DNA of 64,000 nucleotides from Streptomyces albicerus (GTDB lineage: Bacteria > Actinomycetota > Actinomycetes > Streptomycetales > Streptomycetaceae), in assembly GCF_008905045.1 (NCBI RefSeq), contig NZ_VWMY01000007.1:150549-214548 (forward strand). The letters are read 5' to 3'. Both the position numbers and the translations under genes were made by a program. Numbering within the stretch: the stretch's first letter is position 1; every line of letters begins with the position of its first letter. Shown here in pieces: positions 1 to 8,184 of the stretch. Under the pieces are notes generated by a model. It saw nothing but the letters and a program-made list of their open reading frames with translations, made no database searches and had not been told where the DNA came from.

Positions 1-198
1 GCGGGCGCCGAACTGAAGCCGGAGGGCCTGACCGCGGCGGCCTACGGCAACAAGTACTTCGGCAGCGGCCCGACCCCCGAAAAGGACGACCAGCCCACCT
101 CCGCCTGGGCAGGCCCCCTGGCAGGCAGCACCGGCGGCGTACTCCTGGTAGTGGCGATCATCCTCTGGCGAGGCAGCAGAAGACGGACGGCCCCGTAA
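1..198 (+). CDS. C-terminal end of a membrane protein (partial)
   Basis: The window opens inside an open frame that ends at TAA 196-198, giving the last 65 residues of a protein whose start lies outside. A hydrophobic stretch (about residues 43-58 of the visible part, containing GGVLLVVAIILW) is followed by an Arg-rich end, RGSRRRTAP. That is the pattern of a C-terminal membrane anchor with a cytoplasmic tail. I do not recognise the family. A palindromic repeat follows directly and probably ends the transcript. Confidence 0.6.
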   Translation, partial: AGAELKPEGLTAAAYGNKYFGSGPTPEKDDQPTSAWAGPLAGSTGGVLLVVAIILWRGSRRRTAP

Positions 199-203
199 GG
201 GCC

Positions 204-268
204 GCGCCCCTTCAGGGGCGCGGGGCTGTGACATATGCGGCTCCGCCGCGTGGGCGCGACCAGCCACC
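204..268 (+). repeat. Dispersed palindromic element, copy 1 (terminator-like)
   Basis: GCGCCCC (204-210), TTCA loop, GGGGCGC (215-221), then GGGGCTGTGACATATGCGGC and a second small palindrome GCGGC-TCC-GCCGC (237-249), ending in GCGCGACCAGCC. It lies between the convergent genes ending at 198 and 317. The same layout recurs near 12173 and 56905, and a related version with GGGGAACTGCGCGACCAGCCAC occurs at other gene ends in this window. Confidence 0.8.
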
Positions 269-316
269 CACAACCCGCACCTCACCCACCAGACATCGCG
301 GCAGCGCCACGCAGCG

Positions 317-1318
317 TCAGGAACCCGCAAAACAAGACACGGCTGCTTTCGCGACGGCCTCCACCAACGAAACCCCCTTCTCCTTCGTCGAGTTGCCGTC
401 GGACAGCACCGCAACCAGATACTCACGACCGTCCGCAGCCACGTGACCGATGCTGTTGATGTCCCACAGCCCGGTCGCACTCCGCGGCAACCACCCGTTC
501 TTCAGGGCGAATTCAGCAGACCCCGCAGCCGACACCCCCCAGTCCTGCCCCACGGCGACGTCCCCCATGAGCCCCCGCAGATACGCCCGAGCAGCCTCAC
601 TCAACTCCGACTCGTCCCCGAACACCTGCCGCAACAGAGTGAGTTGATCGGCGGCCGTGGTCTGGGTCAGCCCCCACAGCGCCCCGTCCCCACCCTCCGT
701 GTCACGAAGCCCGAGGCGCTTGTTCGCCGCCTCCAACCCCTTCGCCTGCCCGATCGCGTCCCACAGCGCCGTGGCGGACGCGTTGTCACTGCTGCGGATC
801 ATCGCGGACGCGTACGCCTTCTCCTGCGCGGTCAGCCCCCGACCCGCGTCCTGCGCCCGCAACAGCAACGCGGCCAGAATGTCCACCTTCACGATGCTCG
901 CGGTGTCGAACGCCCCGTCCCCGTACACCGCACTCTCACCCGACGACAGATCCAGCACCGCCACCGACACCGCCGCCCCGTCCTCGACGGCCACGGACCC
1001 CACCGCCTCGGCGAGCAGCGCATCCCGATCCACCCTGGGACTGGGACTGGGCGTGGGACCGGGAGAGTGCGTAGCCGTGGTTGCCGTCGAAGATTCCACC
1101 GTCGCCTCCATCGCCACCGTTGCCTCGGACACCGCCCCACTCGCACTGGGCGACGCCGAGGACGATACGAGGCCACCGGCGTCGGGCGCCTGCGCCTTCA
1201 CGTACGTCGTCCCCGAGGCCGTGGAGCCCACGAGGACGACGGAGGCCACTCCGGCGTAGACGAGAGGCCTGCGGCAGGACGGCCGGTCGCTGCGCGGACA
1301 AGCTCGGTGGGGGAACAT
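317..1318 (-). CDS. Secreted serine hydrolase of the class A beta-lactamase fold
   Basis: The 333-residue protein has a hydrophobic N-terminal segment (about residues 19-37) followed by a Ser/Thr/Pro-rich linker to about residue 95, so it is exported or membrane-anchored. The enzymatic half carries the three motifs of serine penicillin-recognising proteins: SxxK as S-I-V-K at 141-144, SDN at 177-179, and KNG at 273-275 in place of the usual KTG. The family acylates an active-site Ser with beta-lactams or peptidoglycan peptides. The linker and the variant third motif make a cell-wall-related hydrolase more likely than a resistance enzyme. The start is the first ATG; no strong ribosome site is visible, so a start a few codons downstream is possible. 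Confidence 0.75.
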   Translation of the reverse strand: MFPHRACPRSDRPSCRRPLVYAGVASVVLVGSTASGTTYVKAQAPDAGGLVSSSASPSASGAVSEATVAMEATVESSTATTATHSPGPTPSPSPRVDRDALLAEAVGSVAVEDGAAVSVAVLDLSSGESAVYGDGAFDTASIVKVDILAALLLRAQDAGRGLTAQEKAYASAMIRSSDNASATALWDAIGQAKGLEAANKRLGLRDTEGGDGALWGLTQTTAADQLTLLRQVFGDESELSEAARAYLRGLMGDVAVGQDWGVSAAGSAEFALKNGWLPRSATGLWDINSIGHVAADGREYLVAVLSDGNSTKEKGVSLVEAVAKAAVSCFAGS

Positions 1319-1475
1319 GCCGCGAGAATGGGCCCCGGCACTGTGCGCCCGGTTAGACGCATGTTAGAAGCGTGTCAGGGATCCCTGAGAAACCCATGAA
1401 CGCCGTGAACAACGGGTTTCCGGGACGCGCAAAGGGCACGTTCGGCCCACCGGAGGGCCCGCCGCCCCGCACAGA

Positions 1476-1481
1476 TAGGGT
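1476..1481 (+). promoter_or_regulatory. Likely -10 (TAGGGT) of a leaderless transcript
   Basis: TAGGGT at 1476-1481 ends 8 bases before the GTG start at 1490, and there is no ribosome-binding purine run between them. This spacing is typical of leaderless Streptomyces transcripts. No convincing -35 was seen. Confidence 0.45.
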
Positions 1482-1489
1482 CGGTACCC

Positions 1490-2221
1490 GTGGCGAACAA
1501 GAGCATCCCCGACCCCGGCTTCTCCGACGACGACGGCTCCGCCGACCCCCGGCTGAGCGCGGCGCTCGCGGCCTGGGCCGAGGACCGGTCCGCGCACGGC
1601 TCCGTCCTGGCGGCGCTCAAGGACGCCCGGCTCCTCGTCCCCGTCGTCGCCGTGCTGGGCGAGGTCGAGGAGGACGAGAACGGGCTGCGCCGCGAGAAGA
1701 CGAGCGACATGGCCGTCCCCACCCTCAAGGCAGGTGACCGGACCGCGCTGCCCGCCTTCACGTCCACCGAGTCACTGGCCCGCTGGGACCCGCAGGCCCG
1801 CCCCGTCGCCGTACCCCTGCACCAGGCCCTCCAGGCCGCCGCCCACGAGAAGGCCGACACGGTGGTGATCGACCTGGCCGGGCCGGTCCCGTACGAGCTG
1901 ACGGGCCCGGCCCTGCTGGCGCTCGCCGAGGGGCGTACGACGACGGACCCGCTGGCCGATCCCGCCGTGGTCGACGCGGTACGCGCCGCGGTCGCCGCCG
2001 AGCCTCTGGTGCTCCGCGCCCACCTCGGCCCCGGTCAGGCCGACGGCACCCTCGCCCTCGTACTGGACCCGTCCGCGGCCCAGGGCGAGACCGCCCGCGC
2101 CGTCGCCCAGCGCCTCGCCGCCGACGAAACACTGAGGGCCCGCCTGGTACGCGGCCTCGACCTGGCACTTCTGCCGGCCGAGGCAACGCCACCGGGCGAG
2201 CCCCTGTACGTACGCCAGTAG
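1490..2221 (+). CDS. SseB-family protein
   Basis: The 243-residue soluble protein begins with a short acidic leader. It contains the SseB N-terminal pattern: the stretch LLVPVVAV at about 51-58, the AVPTLKAGDRTALPAFTS segment at about 75-92, then a Pro/Ala-rich alpha/beta domain. SseB-domain proteins are common in actinobacteria and have no firm biochemical role. It is transcribed convergently with the DUF1844 gene, and the two 3' ends are about 75 bp apart. GTG 1490 is chosen as start because a TAGGGT -10 lies immediately upstream and fits a leaderless mRNA. Confidence 0.75.
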   Translation: MANKSIPDPGFSDDDGSADPRLSAALAAWAEDRSAHGSVLAALKDARLLVPVVAVLGEVEEDENGLRREKTSDMAVPTLKAGDRTALPAFTSTESLARWDPQARPVAVPLHQALQAAAHEKADTVVIDLAGPVPYELTGPALLALAEGRTTTDPLADPAVVDAVRAAVAAEPLVLRAHLGPGQADGTLALVLDPSAAQGETARAVAQRLAADETLRARLVRGLDLALLPAEATPPGEPLYVRQ

Positions 2222-2298
2222 GTGCGTACGCTCGTCAATCCGTACGTCCGTCCGTGAAGACCCGCGGTTCCGTGTTCCGTACGTCCGTGAGGAACGGG

Positions 2299-2655
2299 TC
2301 AGCCGAAGACCGGACCCGTGTACTTCTCGCCCGGGCCCTGGCCCGGCTCGTCCGGGACGACCGACGCCTCGCGGAAGGCCAGCTGGAGCGACTTCAGGCC
2401 GTCGCGCAGCGGGGCCGCGTGGAACGAACTGATCTCGGTCGCGCTCGCGTCGAGCAGCCCGGCCAGCGCGTGCACCAGCTTGCGTGCCTCGTCGAGGTCC
2501 TTGTACTTGTCGCCCTCCTCGGTCAGACCGAGCTTCACGGCGGCGGCGCTCATCAGGTTGACGGCGACCGTCACAAGGACCTCGACCGCGGGGACCTCGG
2601 CGATGTCACGGGTCATGGCGTCGAAGTCGGGGGACTCAGGAGGGGTGTCACTCAT
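2299..2655 (-). CDS. DUF1844-domain protein
   Basis: This is a 118-residue acidic protein starting MSDTPPESPDFD, then the conserved helical DUF1844 core (VEVLVTVAVNLMSAAAVKLGL), with the EGDKYKDLDEARKLV segment after it. Genes of this family regularly lie just upstream of infC, divergently, in actinobacteria; the function is unknown. The open frame runs back to 2835, but ATG 2655 is the natural start: the extra 60 residues are unlike a protein, and a TATCGT -10 (2668-2663 on the minus strand) ends 7 bases before ATG, again suggesting a leaderless message. Confidence 0.8.
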   Translation of the reverse strand: MSDTPPESPDFDAMTRDIAEVPAVEVLVTVAVNLMSAAAVKLGLTEEGDKYKDLDEARKLVHALAGLLDASATEISSFHAAPLRDGLKSLQLAFREASVVPDEPGQGPGEKYTGPVFG

Positions 2656-3068
2656 GCCCCACACGATAGGCCCAGGCTTGCCGGCGGCCGTCCTCGGGAG
2701 CCCGCGGGAGCCCGAGAACAGTACGTGCACGACGATTCGCACCATCCCCGGGGAGCTGCTAACCTTGTGTAACGACCGGCCGGACACCCCTGTGCCCGGC
2801 CCACAAGTGGAGGCTCCGAACTCCCACCCGACCATCCTCCGGGACGGCGGGTCACCCGGTCAGGCGGTCACCATCGTTCCGTACGGACGATGGAATCGCC
2901 CGAAAGTGCGCCCCGCGGTTGACCGCGACGGTGCTCCGGTAGTCCTTGGAGCCCCGCCTGTGTCCCGTCCGGGGCATTTTTCATGTGCTGCGGTGGTTGG
3001 TCCAAGTGTCATCAGAGACATACGCGGCTGTCCGCCAGACCGCCGTGTGGTGCTACCAAGGAGGATCC
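2656..3068 (+). other. Intergenic region and leader of the infC operon
   Basis: The 413 bp between the divergent DUF1844 and infC genes hold no credible gene. They contain a small hairpin CGCGG-TTGA-CCGCG at 2914-2927, a terminator-like hairpin at 2951-2981, and an upstream in-frame extension of infC (ATG 2946, GTG 3045) that is probably untranslated. TTGACC at 2919-2924 resembles a -35, but its partner -10 is weak, so the promoter is not placed. Confidence 0.5.
2951..2981 (+). terminator. Terminator-like hairpin in the infC leader (possible attenuator)
   Basis: The stem GCCCCG (2951-2956) / CGGGGC (2970-2975) has a 13-base loop and is followed by ATTTTT (2976-2981). It sits about 90 bp upstream of the infC start on the infC strand, and no gene ends just before it on that strand. 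It is therefore a candidate attenuator of the infC-rpmI-rplT operon. Only 6 base pairs are visible, so strength is uncertain. Confidence 0.5.
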
Positions 3069-3071
3069 ATC
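3058..3071 (+). promoter_or_regulatory. infC: Ribosome-binding site and AUC start of infC
   Basis: AAGGAGG at 3058-3064 is followed by four bases and ATC at 3069-3071. No ATG, GTG or TTG in frame lies downstream within a usable distance. The residues after ATC match the conserved IF-3 N-terminus. Confidence 0.75.
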
Positions 3072-3743
3072 AGCGCCGAGCCCCGCATCAACGACCGGAT
3101 TCGCGTTCCCGAGGTGCGACTTGTCGGTCCCAGCGGCGAGCAGGTCGGGATTGTCCCGCTTGCCAAGGCCCTGGAGCTTGCGCAGGAGTACGACCTCGAC
3201 CTGGTCGAGGTGGCCGCGAACGCGCGTCCGCCGGTCTGCAAGCTCATGGACTACGGGAAGTTCAAGTACGAGTCGGCCATGAAGGCCCGTGAGGCGCGCA
3301 AGAACCAGGCGCACACGGTCATCAAGGAGATGAAGCTCCGGCCGAAGATCGACCCGCACGACTATGACACCAAGAAGGGTCACGTCGTCCGGTTCCTCAA
3401 GCAGGGCGACAAGGTCAAGATCACGATCATGTTCCGTGGTCGCGAGCAGTCCCGGCCGGAACTCGGCTACCGACTGCTGCAGCGTCTCGCGGAGGACGTG
3501 GCCGACCTCGGGTTCGTGGAGTCGAATCCGAAGCAGGACGGCCGCAACATGATCATGGTTCTCGGTCCGCACAAGAAGAAGACCGAGGCGATGGCCGAGG
3601 CCCGTGAGGCCCAGGCGGCACGGAAGGCGGAAGCGAAGGCCAACCCGGGCCGCTCGCAGAACGCCGCGGACGATGACATCGACGGCGACGTCGACGCCAC
3701 CGAGACTGCCGAGGCCCCGGCCGAGGCATCCGCCGAGGCCTGA
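3069..3743 (+). CDS. infC: Translation initiation factor IF-3
   Basis: IF-3 binds the 30S subunit and checks start codon and initiator tRNA pairing. The N-domain ([15 protein letters not shown], then QVGIV) and the C-domain ([17 protein letters not shown], then [19 protein letters not shown]) are intact. An acidic Ala/Glu tail of about 40 residues ends the protein. The perfect ribosome site AAGGAGG (3058-3064) leaves room only for ATC at 3069 as start, giving 224 residues beginning (M)[11 protein letters not shown] 3045 or ATG 2946, in the same frame, would place the ribosome site inside the coding region. AUU/AUC starts are known for infC elsewhere and allow IF-3 to limit its own translation. 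First gene of infC-rpmI-rplT. Confidence 0.9.
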   Translation: MSAEPRINDRIRVPEVRLVGPSGEQVGIVPLAKALELAQEYDLDLVEVAANARPPVCKLMDYGKFKYESAMKAREARKNQAHTVIKEMKLRPKIDPHDYDTKKGHVVRFLKQGDKVKITIMFRGREQSRPELGYRLLQRLAEDVADLGFVESNPKQDGRNMIMVLGPHKKKTEAMAEAREAQAARKAEAKANPGRSQNAADDDIDGDVDATETAEAPAEASAEA

Positions 3744-3832
3744 TCCCAGGGCGCGAGTCCACCAGGGCACGAGTCCCAGGGGGTTCCCGGACGAGAGTTC
3801 GGGGACGTCAACCGATACACATGACGTTCCGT

Positions 3833-3858
3833 TGTGCCCGGTTTCACGACCGGGCACA
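3833..3858 (+). promoter_or_regulatory. Ten-base-pair hairpin in the rpmI leader
   Basis: TGTGCCCGGT (3833-3842), six-base loop, ACCGGGCACA (3849-3858): a perfect 10-bp stem with no T-run, in the 146-bp gap between infC and rpmI and 31 bp before the rpmI start. Without a U-tract it is more likely a translational or processing element than a terminator. L20 represses its own operon by binding leader RNA in other phyla; whether this hairpin plays such a role here is inference. Confidence 0.6.
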
Positions 3859-3889
3859 GGAGCGCCACTGACGAGGAGAGAACGGCGCT

Positions 3890-4084
3890 ATGCCGAAGAA
3901 CAAGTCGCACAGCGGTGCCAGCAAGCGCTTCAAGATCACCGGCTCCGGCAAGGTGCTCCGTGAGCGCGCCGGCAAGCGCCACCTGCTCGAGCACAAGTCG
4001 TCGCGCCTGACGCGCCGCCTCACCGGCAACGCCGAGATGGCCCCGGGCGACGCCAAGAAGATCAAGAAGCTTCTCGGCAAGTGA
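3890..4084 (+). CDS. rpmI: 50S ribosomal protein L35
   Basis: A 64-residue, Lys/Arg-rich protein starting [21 protein letters not shown], the L35 signature, with the typical [16 protein letters not shown] middle. Normal length for the family. GAGGAGAG lies 9 bases before ATG. It lies between infC and rplT in the standard order, so all three are probably co-transcribed. Confidence 0.97.
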   Translation: MPKNKSHSGASKRFKITGSGKVLRERAGKRHLLEHKSSRLTRRLTGNAEMAPGDAKKIKKLLGK

Positions 4085-4180
4085 TGTCGGTTGCGCACCG
4101 CGCACCTGATCTCTGACCGGGACCCAATCGATTTCGGGCCGTGTGCCGACCACCACGGCCCCGCTACAAGGAGTTAACAA

Positions 4181-4564
4181 GTGGCACGCGTCAAGCGGGC
4201 AGTCAACGCCCACAAGAAGCGCCGGGCGATCCTCGAGCAGGCCTCCGGCTACCGCGGTCAGCGTTCGCGCCTGTACCGCAAGGCCAAGGAGCAGGTCACC
4301 CACTCGCTGGTCTACAACTACAACGACCGCAAGAAGCGCAAGGGCGACTTCCGTCAGCTGTGGATCCAGCGCATCAACGCCGCTGCCCGCGCCAACGGCA
4401 TCACCTACAACCGCTTCATCCAGGGTCTGAAGGCCGCGAACATCGAGGTCGACCGCAAGATCCTCGCGGAGCTTGCCGTCAACGACGCGAACGCCTTCGC
4501 GGCGCTCGTCGAGGTCGCCCAGAAGGCGCTGCCTTCCGACGTCAACGCGCCCAAGGCTGCGTGA
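4181..4564 (+). CDS. rplT: 50S ribosomal protein L20
   Basis: The 127-residue protein starts [15 protein letters not shown] and carries the L20 blocks [36 protein letters not shown] and [11 protein letters not shown]20 binds 23S rRNA early in 50S assembly. GTG start with AAGGAG 8 bases upstream. It is the last gene of the infC operon and is followed by a strong terminator. Confidence 0.97.
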   Translation: MARVKRAVNAHKKRRAILEQASGYRGQRSRLYRKAKEQVTHSLVYNYNDRKKRKGDFRQLWIQRINAAARANGITYNRFIQGLKAANIEVDRKILAELAVNDANAFAALVEVAQKALPSDVNAPKAA

Positions 4565-4593
4565 CGCCGGCGCTGGCCTTGGCCGGAACTGGT

Positions 4594-4629
4594 TGTGGAC
4601 CCGCTTGCCCTTTGGCTTGCGGGTCCACA
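4594..4629 (+). terminator. Rho-independent terminator after rplT
   Basis: TGTGGACCCGC (4594-4604) pairs with GCGGGTCCACA (4619-4629) over 11 bp around a 14-base loop. The sequence TCTGTTTTC follows. It lies 30 bp after the rplT stop and ends the infC-rpmI-rplT transcript. Confidence 0.85.
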
Positions 4630-4742
4630 TCTGTTTTCGCGGCCTTCGGTTGGTATGGCACCGCCGGAATCCGCCGTCGTGGCTGAGCGCCGCCGCGGCG
4701 GACATGAGGTGCCCCGGCCCGCGGCCCCCGGCCCCGGCCCTT

Positions 4743-4836
4743 GTGAATCCAGCCGAACGAGTTGCCCAGATCTGTGAAGCAGCCGGAGTTGCCCAGACCC
4801 GTGCAGCAGCCGAATGACTTGCCCCGCCCGTGAACC
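4743..4836 (+). repeat. Degenerate tandem repeat (27-31 bp, three units plus a partial)
   Basis: Units begin at GTG 4743, 4774, 4801 and 4830. Each has the form GTGaaNCAGCCG-n-GAGTTGCCCAGA, with units of 31, 27 and 29 bp. It lies just upstream of the SpoU-family methyltransferase gene. No hairpin was seen, and no reading frame through it looks like a known protein. Confidence 0.55.
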
Positions 4837-4848
4837 AAAGGTGAACCC

Positions 4849-5691
4849 ATGCCTGCCGGCCCCGAGCTGATCTCCCCCCGCTCGTCCCGCGTCACCGCCG
4901 CTCGGCGGCTCGCGAAGCGGAACTTCCGGGGGAAGGAGCGGCTGTTTCTCGCTGAGGGGCCGCAGGCCGTGCGGGAGGCGGCCGGGCATCGGGGCGAGGG
5001 GGGCGCGACGCTGGTCGAGCTCTTCGTGACCCCGGACGCCGCGGAGCGGTACGCCGACATCGTGGGCGGGGCCCGTGCCGTCGGGGCCCGTGTGCACCTC
5101 GCCGCCGAGGACGTGATCGCGGACGTCTCGACGACCGTCACCCCGCAGGGGCTCGTCGGGATCTGCCGGTTCCTGGACACTCCGTTCGAGGAGATCCTCA
5201 AGACGGAGCCAAGGCTGGTCGCCGTACTGGCGCATGTGCGGGACCCCGGGAACGCGGGCACCGTCCTTCGCTGCGCCGACGCCGCCGGGGCGGACGCCGT
5301 CGTCCTCACCGACGCCTCCGTCGACCTCTACAACCCCAAGTCCGTACGGGCGTCGGTCGGTTCGCTGTTCCATCTGCCCGTGGCCGTCGGCGTACCCGTG
5401 GAGCACGCGGTGCAGGGGCTGAAGGACGTCGGCGTACGCATCCTCGCCGCCGACGGTGCCGGGGAGGACGACCTGGACGACGAGCTGGACAAGGGCACCA
5501 TGGGCGGGCCCACCGCCTGGGTGTTCGGCAACGAGGCATGGGGGCTCCCGGAGGATACCCGCGCGCTGGCGGACGCCGTCGTGCGCGTACCCATTCACGG
5601 CAAGGCCGAAAGCCTGAACCTCGCGACGGCGGCCGCCGTATGTCTCTACGCGTCGGCTCGTGCGCAGCGTGACCGCGGTGCTCGTTCCTGA
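4849..5691 (+). CDS. TrmH/SpoU-family RNA 2'-O-methyltransferase
   Basis: The 280-residue protein has an N-terminal substrate-binding domain (residues 1-100) and a SPOUT methyltransferase domain. The latter shows motif 1 (RDPGNAGTVLRCADAAGADAVVL), motif 2 (WVFGNEAWGLP) and motif 3 (VRVPIHGKAESLNLATAAAVCLYA), with the Arg and Asn that the family uses for catalysis and knot formation. It probably methylates a ribose in 23S rRNA with S-adenosylmethionine. The family contains both housekeeping enzymes and the thiostrepton-type resistance enzymes; the target base cannot be read here. Its place behind rplT and its normal length favour housekeeping. ATG start; purine run GGTGAA upstream. Confidence 0.9.
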   Translation: MPAGPELISPRSSRVTAARRLAKRNFRGKERLFLAEGPQAVREAAGHRGEGGATLVELFVTPDAAERYADIVGGARAVGARVHLAAEDVIADVSTTVTPQGLVGICRFLDTPFEEILKTEPRLVAVLAHVRDPGNAGTVLRCADAAGADAVVLTDASVDLYNPKSVRASVGSLFHLPVAVGVPVEHAVQGLKDVGVRILAADGAGEDDLDDELDKGTMGGPTAWVFGNEAWGLPEDTRALADAVVRVPIHGKAESLNLATAAAVCLYASARAQRDRGARS

Positions 5692-5771
5692 GGGGGTCCG
5701 TTCCGTCACTCCCAGCTAGTAGGGTGACGGGCTCGGGGGCCTCTGCGCCGGACGAGAGGTGGGGTACGGGG

Positions 5772-6908
5772 ATGAGTGTCGGCACGAGCAGGGCACCAGG
5801 GGCACGGGACGTGCGGAGCACACCCGCGTCCCGGCACGGTGATCTCGCCGAGCTCGGCATCGACCCCGACGAACTTCCCGACGGACTCGTGATCGCCGAC
5901 GAGCGCGGCCGGGTGATCTGCTTCAACGCCGCGGCCGCCCGGATCACCGCCACCTCCGCCGCCGACGCCCTCGGCCGGCAGTTGGAGTGGGCCCTGCCGT
6001 TAGAGGACCTCGAAGGCCGCCGCTGGTGGCAGCTGACCGACCCGTACGGCGGTCTCGCGATCCGCGTCGGACAGCCCGAGCGCAATCTGCTGCTGCCGGG
6101 AGGCCGGGAGGTCCTGGTCTCGGCGCGGTACGTGCGTGTGCGGCCCACCGGACCGATCCGCCGCGTCGTCGTCTCCCTCCGTGACACCGAGGCCCGCCGC
6201 CGCACCGAGCGCAGCCACGCCGAGCTGATCGCCACGGTCGCCCACGAGCTGCGCTCACCGCTCACCTCCGTCAAGGGCTTCACGGCGACGCTGCTCGCCA
6301 AGTGGGAGAGGTTCACCGACGACCAGAAGAAGCTGATGCTGGAGACGGTCGACGCCGACGCCAACCGCGTCACGCGTCTCATCGCGGAGCTCCTCGACAT
6401 CTCCCGCATCGACTCCGGGCGTCTCGAAGTGCGCCGCCAGCCCGTCGACATCGGCGCCGCCGTCGGCCGCCACATCCAGGCATACGTCGCCTCCGGTCAG
6501 TCCGCCGACCGCTTCCTGCTGCGCATCGGCCAGCCGCTGCCCGACCTGTGGGCCGACCCCGACAAGGTCGACCAGGTGCTCAGCAATCTGCTGGAAAATG
6601 CGGTGCGGCACGGCGAGGGAACCGTCACCATCGACGTAGAGCCCGCGCCGTCGCCCCGCGAAGCGGAGGAAGCCGGCACGTCGGTCACGGTGAGCGACGA
6701 GGGCCCCGGCATCCCGGAGGAGTCCATGAACCGCGTCTTCACCCGCTTCTGGCGGGGCAGCAAGCGCGGCGGCACCGGCCTCGGGCTGTACATCGTCAAG
6801 GGCATCGTCGAAGCCCACGGCGGCACCATCACGGTCGGCCGCGCCCCCGAGGGCGGCGCGCAGTTCCGATTTACGTTGCCCGTGAGCACCCCGGCGTATC
6901 TGCAGTAA
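5772..6908 (+). CDS. PAS-domain sensor histidine kinase with a TTA codon
   Basis: A 378-residue soluble kinase. A PAS domain (about 32-135; [21 protein letters not shown]) is followed by the H box ([14 protein letters not shown]), N box ([11 protein letters not shown]) and the ATP-binding G boxes ([18 protein letters not shown]). There are no membrane segments, so it senses a cytoplasmic signal. No response regulator is adjacent. Codon 77 (6000-6002) is TTA, which in Streptomyces is read only by the bldA tRNA, so translation may be developmentally gated. The frame opens at GTG 5724, but that codon overlaps a TAGGGT -10 (5720-5725), so ATG 5772 with GAGAGGTGGGG upstream is chosen. Confidence 0.88.
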   Translation: MSVGTSRAPGARDVRSTPASRHGDLAELGIDPDELPDGLVIADERGRVICFNAAAARITATSAADALGRQLEWALPLEDLEGRRWWQLTDPYGGLAIRVGQPERNLLLPGGREVLVSARYVRVRPTGPIRRVVVSLRDTEARRRTERSHAELIATVAHELRSPLTSVKGFTATLLAKWERFTDDQKKLMLETVDADANRVTRLIAELLDISRIDSGRLEVRRQPVDIGAAVGRHIQAYVASGQSADRFLLRIGQPLPDLWADPDKVDQVLSNLLENAVRHGEGTVTIDVEPAPSPREAEEAGTSVTVSDEGPGIPEESMNRVFTRFWRGSKRGGTGLGLYIVKGIVEAHGGTITVGRAPEGGAQFRFTLPVSTPAYLQ

Positions 6909-6953
6909 CGCCGAACGGTGCCCCACGGGCGCATTCGCACACCTCAACCCCGA

Positions 6954-6959
6954 TAGACT
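6954..6959 (+). promoter_or_regulatory. Possible -10 of the pheST promoter
   Basis: TAGACT at 6954-6959 lies about 95 bp before pheS. A short hairpin GAGAC-n5-GTCTC follows at 6990-7004. The -35 is not clear and no phenylalanine-rich leader peptide was found. Confidence 0.35.
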
Positions 6960-7053
6960 CGGCTTTTGGCACCTTGCGTCCGAAGTCAGAGACGATTCGT
7001 CTCCGAGTCGTAGACGGGGACCCTCAGCCAGCCAACCGGAAGCACGGGAAGAG

Positions 7054-8184
7054 ATGTCGGCACCGAACAAGTCGTACGACCCTGTTGAGGTCGAGGCACT
7101 GAAACCGGAAGAGATCGAGCGCATGCGGGACGAGGCGCTCGCCGCCTTCGCCGCCGCCGGTGACCTCGACGCGCTCCAGGAGGCCAAGGTCGCCCACACC
7201 GGCGGCACCTCGCCGCTGGCCCTCGCCAACCGCGAGATCGGCGCCCTGCCCCCGCACGCCAAGGCGGACGCCGGTAAGCGCGTCGGGCAGGCCCGCGGCG
7301 CGGTGAACAAGGCGCTCGCCGCCCGCCAGACCGAGCTCGAGGCCGAGCGGGACGCCCGCGTGCTGGTCGAGGAGGCCGTGGACGTCACGCTGCCCTACGA
7401 CCGCGTACCGGCCGGCGCCCGGCACCCGCTGACCACCATGATGGAGCGGGTCTCGGACGTCTTCGTGTCCATGGGATACGAGATCGCCGAGGGCCCCGAG
7501 GTCGAGGCGGAGTGGTTCAACTTCGACGCCCTCAACTTCACGCCCGACCACCCGGCCCGGCAGATGCAGGACACCTTCTTCGTGCAGGGGGCGAAGGGCG
7601 CTGACAGTGACGGCGAGTCCGGTGTCGTGCTGCGCACGCACACCTCCCCGGTGCAGGCCCGCGCCCTGCTGGACCGCGAGCCGCCCGTCTACGTCGTGTG
7701 CCCCGGCCGCGTCTACCGCACCGACGAGCTGGACGCCACGCACACCCCGGTCTTCCACCAGATCGAGCTGCTCGCCGTCGACGAGGGCCTGACCATGGCC
7801 GACCTGAAGGGCACCCTGGATCACATGGTCCAGTCGCTCTTCGGCGCGGACATGAAGACCCGGCTGCGCCCGAACTACTTCCCGTTCACCGAGCCGTCCG
7901 CCGAGATGGACATGCTCTGCTACGTGTGCAAGGGCGAGTCCGTCGGCAACCCCGACCGCTCCTGCCGCACCTGTTCGAGCGAGGGCTGGATCGAGCTCGG
8001 CGGCTGCGGCATGGTCAACCCGCGCGTGCTCATCGCCTGCGGTGTGGACCCCGAGAAGTACAGCGGATTCGCCTTCGGGTTCGGCATCGAGCGGATGCTG
8101 ATGTTCCGCCACAACGTCGAAGACATGCGAGACATGGTCGAGGGTGACGTCCGGTTCACCCGGCCGTTCGGGATGGAGATCTGA
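7054..8184 (+). CDS. pheS: Phenylalanyl-tRNA synthetase alpha subunit
   Basis: The 376-residue catalytic subunit charges tRNA-Phe together with PheT. An N-terminal coiled coil (residues 1-90) precedes the class II core. Motif 1 lies around [20 protein letters not shown], motif 2 around [22 protein letters not shown], and motif 3 is [16 protein letters not shown]. Length is normal. GGAAGAG precedes ATG. Its TGA overlaps the pheT ATG by one base, so the two subunits are translationally coupled. Confidence 0.97.
   Translation: MSAPNKSYDPVEVEALKPEEIERMRDEALAAFAAAGDLDALQEAKVAHTGGTSPLALANREIGALPPHAKADAGKRVGQARGAVNKALAARQTELEAERDARVLVEEAVDVTLPYDRVPAGARHPLTTMMERVSDVFVSMGYEIAEGPEVEAEWFNFDALNFTPDHPARQMQDTFFVQGAKGADSDGESGVVLRTHTSPVQARALLDREPPVYVVCPGRVYRTDELDATHTPVFHQIELLAVDEGLTMADLKGTLDHMVQSLFGADMKTRLRPNYFPFTEPSAEMDMLCYVCKGESVGNPDRSCRTCSSEGWIELGGCGMVNPRVLIACGVDPEKYSGFAFGFGIERMLMFRHNVEDMRDMVEGDVRFTRPFGMEI

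Noticed and set aside
317..1318. Beta-lactam resistance gene
   Set aside because: The fold and motifs fit, but the third motif is KNG and the protein has a long linker; resistance cannot be claimed.
2919..2946. TTGACC ... TAGTCC as infC promoter
   Set aside because: The spacer is only 15 bp, and the start would fall inside the hairpin at 2951; not convincing.
2946..3068. In-frame N-terminal extension of IF-3 from ATG 2946
   Set aside because: It would translate through the terminator-like hairpin and put the ribosome site inside the coding region.
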